Source of the DNA: an uncultured Eubacteriales bacterium
GTDB lineage: Bacteria > Bacillota > Clostridia > UBA1381 > UBA9506
Assembly: GCA_900545185.1 (NCBI GenBank)
Contig: UQYH01000136.1
Coordinates: 1 to 5,454, forward strand
Direction of reading: 5' to 3'
DNA: 5,454 nucleotides
Within the stretch, counting starts at the first letter, position 1. Every line of letters starts with the position of its first letter. Below the pieces are notes generated by a model, which was given only the letters and a program-made list of their open reading frames with translations, did no database searches and was not told the origin of the DNA. Shown piece after piece: positions 1-5,386 of the stretch. The position numbers and the translations under genes were made by a program.

Positions 1-10
1 AGGTTTTTTT

Positions 11-1984
11 ATGAAAAAAACAGCTGCATTTTTACTGATTGTTATGCTGATGACACAGCTGATGCCCATGCTTTCGGGTTTTGCCGAAACGGGCGAAGCC
101 GAAACTTCCTCCCAAGTGGTTGAAAGTGTGCAAACCCCTGCCCCAACCGACGAAGCAGAGGAAACAGCGGCGCCCGAAGCACCGACAGAAAGCGCACCGC
201 CCACCGAAACGGCTGCGCCAAGCACAAACCGGCCCACACAAGACCCCTCTGCGTTGAGTGAAGAAGAAAAAACCGCTCTCGAAGCGTTATTAAAAACCAT
301 ACAGACCGATAGCTTTAAAAATAACACCTTAACCCTTCGTTCCGTTTTGCCCGATGATGACTTTTTGTGGGAAACCTTAGAAGAAGGGCATATGAATTAT
401 CGGTGCGGCATACCCCGCAACACATCCATGAAATATTACTATAAAAAAGATACGTATGCACCAAGCGGCTACCGTAGTTCCGATACGGAAATGTATCGGA
501 TGCTGCTGACCAAGCTGGGAGAAATTCCCTTACAAAAAACAACGCGCAAACCGAGTACCGACTCTGACCAAAACCGTATTTACAGTGAATTTGGTTTAAA
601 CTTTTTTACCAATCATGATGTAGGCGAAAGCTATTTAACCGTTTCGTTGTGGTTTGAGGACGACATTGTAACCATTGGATACGAGCTGAAGGATTTAAGC
701 GGAAAAACAATTGTACACGTTGCCGACCAAACCTACATTCCCAATAACATAAAGACCTTTAAAAACTATTTAACGGCCTTTCCGAGCTGGAAGGATATTG
801 AATCCTTCGGTCAAAAAAAGGTGCAATATGACCAGTACGACCCCGAAAAAAAAGTCATTCACCAACCCAAGGGAAAGGGAAGCTTTTTAAACGCGTGGGT
901 ATCAGACCGTCTCTCCTTTAATGTCACGCTGGATGCAACCTATGAAAACACCGTTTTGGAGGATATTGCAGGCGCAAACGGCCCTCTGCAGGTCACGGTC
1001 GAATATTTGCGTTTGCTCGAAACATCGTTCGGCCGCGAACATTATTATGGCCTTACCATCGCAACCGTAAAAGGCAGCCGCGGCGAAATGCAGTTCTTTA
1101 ATGCGCTGGGAGATAATTATAATTATACAACCGGTAAACCATACGTATATGTCTTTGACGTTAAAGACCGCAAATATGATGGTACATTTTGTACGGACAT
1201 CTCCAGCGTCCTCGGACGTGCGGCACATTCTGTAAGAATTGACAGAACCGATGACCGTGTAACGCTTACTTATAAGCCTTCTGAATATAGCCCATGGTTG
1301 GGGACGGTTACCCCGTCCACGCTGACCGGACAAAATATGAAGTATGAAGTATTCCAAACAGACTCACGGTACGTGGAAAAAATACAGTCTGACGGCACGG
1401 TAAAAACGCCCTTACCAACAATCGATCCCGAACACTATGTAACCGAACTCCGCGCAGAATACGACACGCACACTGCCGATTTTTTCATTGACCTGGCCGG
1501 CCACTGCAAGGCCAACACGGCGGCCGTCCGTGCCCCGGAATGGCTGAAAGAAATCGGCGGCGAACAGTCTGCCACGGTCGATTTTATTAACATTTGTCAT
1601 GTCGAAAACGGCGTGTATGACCCGGACAGCGTAGACAGCCCCATGTTCCACATTACGGGCGAAAAGGGTGACAAGTGGTTTTTCATCAGTTCCGGCCAAG
1701 TCGGACAGTTACCGGACGGTCTGGGCATTGTACCGCTGGACAACAAAACAATTTACTTAAGTTTTCACTCCTGTCTCTCCTTCAACGGCACTACCATTGT
1801 GCGCAACTCGTTGGAATACGATGTGCTGAATGCGTATTTTGTATTCACCAACGATGACAAAACAGAGCTTGATTACATTCTGCTGGAATTTGGGGCAGGC
1901 TCTCGTGTTAAAATTCCGCAAAAGGAAATCAGCTATTTGGGTGACTGCAACAAAACCTACGAAAAATGGAAAAAGGGGATATAA
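11..1984 (+). CDS. Secreted protein of unknown function with acidic Pro/Thr/Glu-rich linker
   Basis: I do not recognise the family. The 657-aa product starts with a Sec signal peptide: Lys2-Lys3, a hydrophobic core at about residues 5-22, and a probable signal peptidase I site after Gly-Phe-Ala25. Residues 26 to about 80 form a low-complexity linker rich in Glu, Pro, Thr and Ala, as is common in exported wall-associated Firmicutes proteins. A short predicted helix follows at about 82-100. The remaining 550 residues look globular, with many beta-type Tyr/Val/Thr stretches and six cysteines spread over the mature part. No SLH, LPXTG, lipobox or C-terminal membrane anchor is visible, so the protein may be released or held by a partner. 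The first bases of the window, AGG seven nt before the ATG, fit a ribosome binding site cut by the window edge. The next gene starts 2 nt after the stop, so the two are very likely co-transcribed. The promoter lies outside the window. Confidence 0.9.
   Translation: MKKTAAFLLIVMLMTQLMPMLSGFAETGEAETSSQVVESVQTPAPTDEAEETAAPEAPTESAPPTETAAPSTNRPTQDPSALSEEEKTALEALLKTIQTDSFKNNTLTLRSVLPDDDFLWETLEEGHMNYRCGIPRNTSMKYYYKKDTYAPSGYRSSDTEMYRMLLTKLGEIPLQKTTRKPSTDSDQNRIYSEFGLNFFTNHDVGESYLTVSLWFEDDIVTIGYELKDLSGKTIVHVADQTYIPNNIKTFKNYLTAFPSWKDIESFGQKKVQYDQYDPEKKVIHQPKGKGSFLNAWVSDRLSFNVTLDATYENTVLEDIAGANGPLQVTVEYLRLLETSFGREHYYGLTIATVKGSRGEMQFFNALGDNYNYTTGKPYVYVFDVKDRKYDGTFCTDISSVLGRAAHSVRIDRTDDRVTLTYKPSEYSPWLGTVTPSTLTGQNMKYEVFQTDSRYVEKIQSDGTVKTPLPTIDPEHYVTELRAEYDTHTADFFIDLAGHCKANTAAVRAPEWLKEIGGEQSATVDFINICHVENGVYDPDSVDSPMFHITGEKGDKWFFISSGQVGQLPDGLGIVPLDNKTIYLSFHSCLSFNGTTIVRNSLEYDVLNAYFVFTNDDKTELDYILLEFGAGSRVKIPQKEISYLGDCNKTYEKWKKGI
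1971..1978 (+). promoter_or_regulatory. Ribosome binding site deciding the start of the SLH-only gene
   Basis: AAAAGGGG lies inside the last codons of the upstream gene and ends 8 nt before the ATG at 1987. An in-frame ATG at 1966 lies upstream of this site, has no ribosome binding site of its own, and would put seven charged or polar residues in front of the signal peptide. The start at 1987 is therefore preferred. Confidence 0.7.
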
Positions 1985-1986
1985 GC

Positions 1987-2673
1987 ATGACAATACAAAA
2001 TCAATTTAAAAAGGCATTGGCCTTTTGCCTTGCGTGCTTGCTGCTGTGCGGCTTGGCTCTGCCCTGCCGCGCCGCCGACTATACTCCCCTTGCAGAGGAG
2101 CTGCAAGAGCTGGGGCTGTTTTTGGGCACGGATGAAGGCTTTGCGCTTGATAAAACCCTGACAAGAGAGCAGGCCGCCACCATGCTGGTGCGTCTTTTGG
2201 GCAAAGAAAAAGAGGCCGTCGCCGAAAGCTATACCGCTCAGTTCACCGATGTGGCCGCCGAACGCTGGTCGTTTGCCTATGTAATGTATTGCTACGAAAA
2301 TTCCATCACCAAGGGCACGGGGGCCGATACCTTCTCGCCCGAGGCCGATATTACCGCCACCGAGTTTTTGGCGCTGGTGCTGCGTCTTTTGGGCTACACG
2401 GACACAGAGCCGGAAACCGCCTATAAAACCGCCGTTTCTAAAACTCTGTTAACCACCGGTCTGGTGCGCGACCTAGAGGCCGAGCCAAGCTTTTTGCGTA
2501 ACAGCATGGTGCTGATTGCATATCGCAGTCTGCAAACCCAAACCGCAAAGGGCACCCTTTTGGCGCAGCAGCTGGCCGACCAAAAGGTCATTACGCAAAA
2601 GCAAGCCGACGCGCTGAATATTTATAACGAAAACGATATTGACAGCATTTTAAAACGTCTGCTGCAAATGTAA
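1987..2673 (+). CDS. Small exported SLH-domain protein (wall-binding module only)
   Basis: The 228-aa product probably binds secondary cell-wall polymer non-covalently from outside, as SLH domains do. Residues 1-29 are a signal peptide (Lys8-Lys9, a Cys/Leu-rich core, cleavage near Cys-Arg-Ala29). The cysteines do not form a good lipobox, so a lipoprotein is unlikely. Residues 34-72 are a partial SLH motif ending in TREQAATMLVRLLG. Residues 86-137 are a canonical SLH domain (FTDV, a Trp94 region, GTGADTFSPE, then LVLRLLGY), but its usual TRAE motif reads TATE, losing the arginine. Residues 143-183 are a degenerate third motif. The last 40 residues are Gln/Lys-rich and helical. No other domain is present, so the protein is an anchor without an obvious cargo. 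It begins 2 nt after the secreted protein gene and may serve it. The start at 1987 is chosen for its ribosome binding site. A Rho-independent terminator follows 166 nt after the stop. Confidence 0.9.
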   Translation: MTIQNQFKKALAFCLACLLLCGLALPCRAADYTPLAEELQELGLFLGTDEGFALDKTLTREQAATMLVRLLGKEKEAVAESYTAQFTDVAAERWSFAYVMYCYENSITKGTGADTFSPEADITATEFLALVLRLLGYTDTEPETAYKTAVSKTLLTTGLVRDLEAEPSFLRNSMVLIAYRSLQTQTAKGTLLAQQLADQKVITQKQADALNIYNENDIDSILKRLLQM

Positions 2674-2699
2674 GTAACCTGCACAACCTGTCAAAACCA

Positions 2700-2784
2700 C
2701 TGCACCGTTTTCAAACTCACAAATCAACGCGCAGGGCTTTGCCCCTGTCGGGAAAATTCCTCTAAAATATAAGATGCGGTGCAG
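2700..2784 (+). other. Long-range inverted repeat with inner hairpin in the 3' untranslated region
   Basis: CTGCACCG at 2700-2707 is perfectly complementary to CGGTGCAG at 2777-2784. Between them lies a small hairpin, CAGGG at 2732-2736 with CCCTG at 2743-2747, enclosing six bases. In RNA this could fold as an 8-bp closing stem with an inner stem-loop. No T run follows, so it is not a terminator. It sits in the 166-nt stretch between the SLH-only gene stop and the terminator, where no gene is visible. Function is unknown and chance is possible. Confidence 0.3.
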
Positions 2785-2839
2785 CGGTCACATTCTTGCT
2801 TTTTTTAGGTAATTTTTCATTTAGTTTCCTTTCAAACGA

Positions 2840-2880
2840 GGGGGGCTGTTTAACGACAGCCCCCCTTTGTTTTTGTTTTA
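2840..2880 (+). terminator. Strong Rho-independent terminator of the first operon
   Basis: A perfect 10-bp stem, GGGGGGCTGT at 2840-2849 with ACAGCCCCCC at 2856-2865, encloses the six-base loop TTAACG. It is followed by a T-rich tract at 2866-2880 (TTTGTTTTTGTTTTA). The minus strand has no T tract after the hairpin, so it should work only in the + direction, ending transcripts of the secreted protein and SLH-only genes. Confidence 0.95.
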
Positions 2881-2884
2881 GGGA

Positions 2885-2905
2885 ATGTTGTGACTTTTTT
2901 TTACA
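2885..2905 (+). repeat. T-tract repeat copy 1 (R1)
   Basis: Starts ATGTTGTGAC, then eight T, then ACA, with TCC following to 2908. It matches copy 3 (2953-2973) at 19 of 21 positions without gaps, 68 bp upstream of it. It lies between the terminator and the promoter of the sensor operon, so it is probably outside both transcripts and acts as DNA. Confidence 0.75.
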
Positions 2906-2911
2906 TCCTCA

Positions 2912-2945
2912 TCCCCTTTTGCGATCTGAACTTTTTTTACATCCC
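2912..2945 (+). repeat. T-tract repeat copy 2 (R2), long form
   Basis: The core reads TCTGAAC, seven T, ACATCCC. Together with the preceding TCCCCTTTTGCGA it matches the reverse complement of 5151-5184 at 30 of 34 positions. Copy 2 plus copy 3 form a tandem unit beginning ATCCCCTT at 2911 and again at 2941, with a period of about 30-32 bp, close to three helical turns. Confidence 0.75.
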
Positions 2946-2952
2946 CTTGTGC

Positions 2953-2973
2953 ATGTTGTGACATTTTTTTGCA
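2953..2973 (+). repeat. T-tract repeat copy 3 (R3), proximal to promoter
   Basis: Starts ATGTTGTGAC, then A and seven T, then GCA. It is nearly identical to copy 1. Its 3' end overlaps the left arm of the inverted repeat at 2969-2995. Its centre lies about 60 bp upstream of the predicted transcription start, a usual position for an activator site. Confidence 0.75.
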
Positions 2974-2995
2974 AGTTATGCCTTTTAACTTGCAA
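2969..2995. promoter_or_regulatory. Operator-like inverted repeat overlapping the -35 box
   Basis: TTGCAAGTTA at 2969-2978 and TAACTTGCAA at 2986-2995 are perfect 10-bp inverted arms around a 7-base spacer (TGCCTTT). The right arm ends with the -35 hexamer TTGCAA. No T tract follows in either direction, and the element lies upstream of the predicted transcript start, so a protein-binding palindrome is more likely than an RNA hairpin. A dimer bound here would cover the -35 region. Confidence 0.6.
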
Positions 2996-3018
2996 GTGCC
3001 GCCGCGCCGCGTTATACT
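2990..3018 (+). promoter_or_regulatory. Sigma-A type promoter of the sensor-SLH operon
   Basis: The -35 TTGCAA (2990-2995) and -10 TATACT (3013-3018) are separated by exactly 17 bp. Transcription should start near 3025, giving a short leader of about 30 nt before the gene. The promoter sits downstream of the terminator and of the T-tract repeats. Confidence 0.75.
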
Positions 3019-3038
3019 GTAAACGGTGTTTTTTAGCC

Positions 3039-3049
3039 AAAGGGGTGAT
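3039..3049 (+). promoter_or_regulatory. Ribosome binding site favouring a TTG start at 3054
   Basis: AAAGGGGTGAT matches the extended anti-Shine-Dalgarno complement AAGGAGGTGAT at 9 of 11 positions. The ATG at 3048 lies inside this motif, only 2 nt after the G block, while the in-frame TTG at 3054 has the usual 8-nt spacing. The TTG is therefore preferred, although the ATG is not excluded. Confidence 0.5.
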
Positions 3050-3053
3050 GCGC

Positions 3054-4118
3054 TTGGATGTTTTAAACTTTATTGTTGTAACGCTTTACGGCAATGTGTT
3101 AATGCTGCTTTTTACCAAACAAAAGGTCAGCAAAGCACACGCGGCCGGCCTTACCCTGCTTTACCTCTTTAGCGGACTTTTAAACCTTTTGCTGCACGAA
3201 TTTGTAAGTAACGATGTGCTGTATATGCTCTATCCGCTAACGGTGCATTTACCGCTGCTTGTCTACTACATCTGCGCGATGAAAACACCGCTGCCGCAGG
3301 CTGTGTTTGCCTTAACCGCCGCCTATGTGCTCACCACGCCGCGCAAGTGGTTGTGCTTGCTTGCGGCTTACGCGTTGGGCGGCAGCACACCGGCAGCTGT
3401 TGCGGCCGAAATCGGCGTAACCGCCGTTTTGCTGTTTGCGGTTGCCAAATTGGCAGCGCCGGCTGTTGTCCGTGTGTTTAGCCTTAAAATTCGCGAAGCA
3501 AGTTTTTTGTGGATTTTGCCGACGGTGTTTTACATTGTGACCTATGCAACAACGGTATACAGCGATTGTTTGTTTCGCCATGCCGAAATCAGCATCCCCA
3601 TACTTTCTACGGTACTTGCGCTGTTTTGCATTGGATTTGCAGTCTACTTTTTTGATTGTGCCTTTGAAAAGGTCAATAATCGGCACAACCGCGATTTGCT
3701 GGCTTTGCAGCAGTGTGCGGCCGAACGGATGGCCGCAATGCTTGACGGCGGCGAAAGCTATTTTTGCGAAAACAAAACGGTGAATGCGTTTTTATCCATG
3801 TATCAGGCTGCGGCCAAGGCAAGCGGTATTTTGTTTGTTTGCAACTGCAATTTACCGAGCGGTACAAAGCTTGCCACCCTGCTTGCGGTTTTAACCGCCG
3901 TTTTGGATGACGCACTCGGCAAGGCAAAAGAATATATTAAGCTGGAGGCGCTGCAAAAAAACGGGCAGCTTTGCCTAATGGCGCAAACCGATGCAAGCGC
4001 CGTTTATAACGCGGCCATGCTGGCAACGCTGAACGCGGTCGCCCACGAAAATAACGGTATTTTACATACCGATACAACATATTATTCTATTTTAATATCA
4101 ATGAAAAAGGAGACATGA
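3054..4118 (+). CDS. Polytopic membrane sensor with degenerate GHKL (AgrC-like) domain, likely pseudokinase
   Basis: The 354-aa product (356 aa if ATG 3048 is used) has about six or seven membrane segments (roughly residues 3-20, 31-48, 55-75, 80-109, 115-131, 151-170 and 181-200) and a cytoplasmic tail of about 150 residues. The tail recalls AgrC-type GHKL histidine kinases: YFCENKTVNAFLSMYQAAAKASGI (residues 236-259, here cited only as a landmark) matches their 'CxNxxVNAxL' segment. Key parts are altered. The phosphoacceptor helix is very short, with at best a relict at Arg210-His211-Asn212. The N-box asparagines are replaced (LTAVLDDALGKA, Ala282 and Asp286). The glycine-rich ATP lid is missing. 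The tail is clearly shorter than in intact kinases. It probably senses or binds something without classical kinase activity (inference). It shares a transcript with the SLH gene, which starts 2 nt after its stop. No LytTR response regulator or AgrB/AgrD gene is in the window. Confidence 0.8.
   Translation: MDVLNFIVVTLYGNVLMLLFTKQKVSKAHAAGLTLLYLFSGLLNLLLHEFVSNDVLYMLYPLTVHLPLLVYYICAMKTPLPQAVFALTAAYVLTTPRKWLCLLAAYALGGSTPAAVAAEIGVTAVLLFAVAKLAAPAVVRVFSLKIREASFLWILPTVFYIVTYATTVYSDCLFRHAEISIPILSTVLALFCIGFAVYFFDCAFEKVNNRHNRDLLALQQCAAERMAAMLDGGESYFCENKTVNAFLSMYQAAAKASGILFVCNCNLPSGTKLATLLAVLTAVLDDALGKAKEYIKLEALQKNGQLCLMAQTDASAVYNAAMLATLNAVAHENNGILHTDTTYYSILISMKKET
4107..4112 (+). promoter_or_regulatory. 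Ribosome binding site of the three-SLH gene
   Basis: AAGGAG lies within the last codons of the sensor gene. It ends 8 nt before the ATG at 4121 but only 2 nt before the ATG at 4115 that overlaps the sensor stop codon. The downstream ATG is therefore the likely start. Confidence 0.75.
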
Positions 4119-4120
4119 AC

Positions 4121-5146
4121 ATGTTCAAGAAAACCATCAGTTCCCTACTCGCGCTTTGCCTGCTTTTGGCAATGATTCCGTATTCGGCTTTTGCCGCTGT
4201 GGATATGATCAAGGAGACAGACATCGCTAAGAAGGCCATCCGCCAGCAAGAAAAACAAACAACGCTTTTCAACGACATTACGATGGACGAAATTTTAAGC
4301 ATTGTCAAAAAGCTGATCCCCGAAGATTGCCCGGTTACCCTTTCTTTTTCTAAAGAAAGCGACCTGCGCGTATATAACGCCACCACTGAAAAAGCCGGCA
4401 GCGTGTTTGCCAACTTCGCCTTCACCTGCGAGGGATATACCACACACGATATGTATACGTTTGCCATCCCCGTGATGACAGATGAGCTATCCCCCATTGA
4501 GGAGCAAATCCACGATAAGACACCTGCGCCTTCCGCTTCGCCCGAACCCACAAAGGCGCCGGAGCCGACACAGGCACCCGAACCCGCAAAAGAGCCTGAG
4601 GAAACAAAAGAGCCGACAACCCCTGCACCCAAGGCTGATTTTGCCGATGTAGCCGCCGACGCATACTATGCAGAAGCTGTTAACTGGGCTGTAGAAAAGA
4701 ACATTACAACCGGCACAACAGATACGACCTTCTCGCCGGAGGATACCTGCACACGTGCACAGATTTTAACCTTCCTGTGGCGTGCAGTCGGCGCACCGAA
4801 GGCCGAAATTGACAATCCCTTTACCGATATAACGGCTGATGATTATTTTTATGGTGCCGCTCTTTGGGCATATGAAAAAGGCATGGTAGAAGAAGGCACA
4901 TTTGCCGGTAACACACCCTGCACACGTTCGATGACCGTTATTTACTTATGGATTAATGCAGACCTTCCCGATGCCGTGTATGCAGACGAATTTGACGATG
5001 TTTCGGCAGATGCCGATTATGCAGAAGCTGTTGCCTGGGCTGTGGATGCCGGCGTAACCAGCGGTACGTCCGATACAACCTTCTCTCCCGAAATGATTTG
5101 CAACAGAGCACAGATTGTAACCTTCTTGATGAGAGCTATCGGCTAA
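4121..5146 (+). CDS. Exported S-layer homology protein with three C-terminal SLH domains
   Basis: The 341-aa product is likely exported and held on the wall by SLH domains binding secondary cell-wall polymer. Residues 1-25 are a signal peptide (Lys3-Lys4, Leu-rich core, cleavage after Ala-Phe-Ala25). Residues 26-120 form a small unique domain, including a beta-type stretch around SDLRVYNATTEKAGS (80-94). Residues 122-172 are a Pro/Glu/Thr/Lys linker with repeated PEPT/APEP words. SLH domains occupy about 173-224, 234-280 and 291-341; the protein ends exactly with the third. Domains 1 and 3 are close copies (ADFADV.., TFSPE, C-x-R-A-Q), while domain 2 is shorter and diverged (GTFAGNTPCTRSM). 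Each TRAE-type motif is preceded by Cys (210, 267, 327). The gene lies 2 nt after the membrane sensor and shares its promoter, suggesting a shared task at the envelope. An ATG at 4115 gives two extra residues but poor ribosome binding site spacing. No enzymatic motif is visible. Confidence 0.92.
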   Translation: MFKKTISSLLALCLLLAMIPYSAFAAVDMIKETDIAKKAIRQQEKQTTLFNDITMDEILSIVKKLIPEDCPVTLSFSKESDLRVYNATTEKAGSVFANFAFTCEGYTTHDMYTFAIPVMTDELSPIEEQIHDKTPAPSASPEPTKAPEPTQAPEPAKEPEETKEPTTPAPKADFADVAADAYYAEAVNWAVEKNITTGTTDTTFSPEDTCTRAQILTFLWRAVGAPKAEIDNPFTDITADDYFYGAALWAYEKGMVEEGTFAGNTPCTRSMTVIYLWINADLPDAVYADEFDDVSADADYAEAVAWAVDAGVTSGTSDTTFSPEMICNRAQIVTFLMRAIG

Positions 5147-5150
5147 AACA

Positions 5151-5184
5151 GGGATGTAAAAAAAGTCCAGACCGCAAAAAGGCA
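5151..5184 (-). repeat. Inverted copy of the T-tract repeat (R4) just after the SLH gene
   Basis: The reverse complement of this stretch matches copy 2 (2912-2945) at 30 of 34 positions, including TCTGGAC, seven T, ACATCCC against TCTGAAC, seven T, ACATCCC. It begins 5 nt after the stop codon of the three-SLH gene. No good promoter is visible beyond it on the minus strand. Confidence 0.7.
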
Positions 5185-5238
5185 ATGAAAATCAAAAATC
5201 TAGCAATGTAAATGCAATTGAAGTAGAAATAATTATGT

Positions 5239-5267
5239 TGAAAAACCTCGTTTCATTCGGTTTTTCA
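5239..5267. terminator. Probable (possibly bidirectional) terminator of the sensor-SLH operon
   Basis: TGAAAAACC at 5239-5247 pairs perfectly with GGTTTTTCA at 5259-5267 around an 11-base loop. The A run in the left arm and the T run in the right arm would allow a stem ending in a U tract on either strand. It lies 92 nt after the SLH gene stop. The stem is AT-rich, so efficiency may be modest. It could instead be part of a dispersed palindromic repeat. Confidence 0.5.
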
Positions 5268-5317
5268 TAAATTGAAGCCTTTTTGCTACGAACAAACTTC
5301 ACCTGCTCAACGACGTT

Positions 5318-5380
5318 GGAACAAGCGCCATATCATTCGCCATACATTAAAAATGTATGGCTCATTCATTCCGCTGTTCC
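5318..5380. repeat. Nested inverted repeat
   Basis: The outer arms GGAACAAGCG (5318-5327) and CGCTGTTCC (5372-5380) form nine base pairs with one bulged A. The inner arms GCCATACATT (5339-5348) and AATGTATGGC (5352-5361) form a perfect 10-bp stem with an AAA loop. The two internal-loop strands both contain TCATTC words. GCCTTTTT follows at 5381-5388, so termination in the + direction is another possible role. Confidence 0.6.
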
Positions 5381-5386
5381 GCCTTT

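Noticed and set aside
902..1357. Minus-strand frame of 151 codons inside the large secreted protein gene
   Set aside because: It lies wholly antisense to a convincing gene, has no recognisable domain and has no independent expression signals.
1966..1986. Upstream ATG start for the SLH-only protein
   Set aside because: The ribosome binding site at 1971-1978 lies downstream of this ATG, and the extra seven residues do not fit a signal peptide.
2026..2073. Lipoprotein signal (Cys-rich core) in the SLH-only protein
   Set aside because: None of the cysteines is preceded by a proper lipobox (Leu-Ala/Ser-Gly/Ala-Cys). Cleavage by signal peptidase I after Cys-Arg-Ala fits better.
2881..2973. CRISPR array
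   Set aside because: The repeats are short and imperfect, with 30-32 bp periodicity and no distinct spacers. They sit directly upstream of a promoter and no cas gene is present.
2796..3053. N-terminal extension of the sensor reading frame, open from a TTG at 2796
   Set aside because: It would run through the strong terminator, the T-tract repeats, the palindrome and the promoter. Its translation is Phe/Cys-rich, as expected from T runs, and there is no ribosome binding site before it.
4115..4120. ATG at 4115 overlapping the sensor stop (ATGA overlap) as start of the three-SLH protein
   Set aside because: It is only 2 nt from the AAGGAG. The ATG at 4121 has normal 8-nt spacing and gives a standard MFKK signal peptide start.
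4087..4632. Minus-strand frame of 181 codons rich in Gly, Ser, Ala and Val
   Set aside because: It is the antisense of the Pro/Glu/Thr linker and signal peptide of the three-SLH gene. Its composition mirrors that linker and it has no promoter or ribosome binding site.
5192..5332. Minus-strand open stretch of about 46 codons downstream of the SLH gene
   Set aside because: It has only an internal GTG as start, no ribosome binding site, and crosses the 5239-5267 hairpin. The hairpin explains its sequence better.
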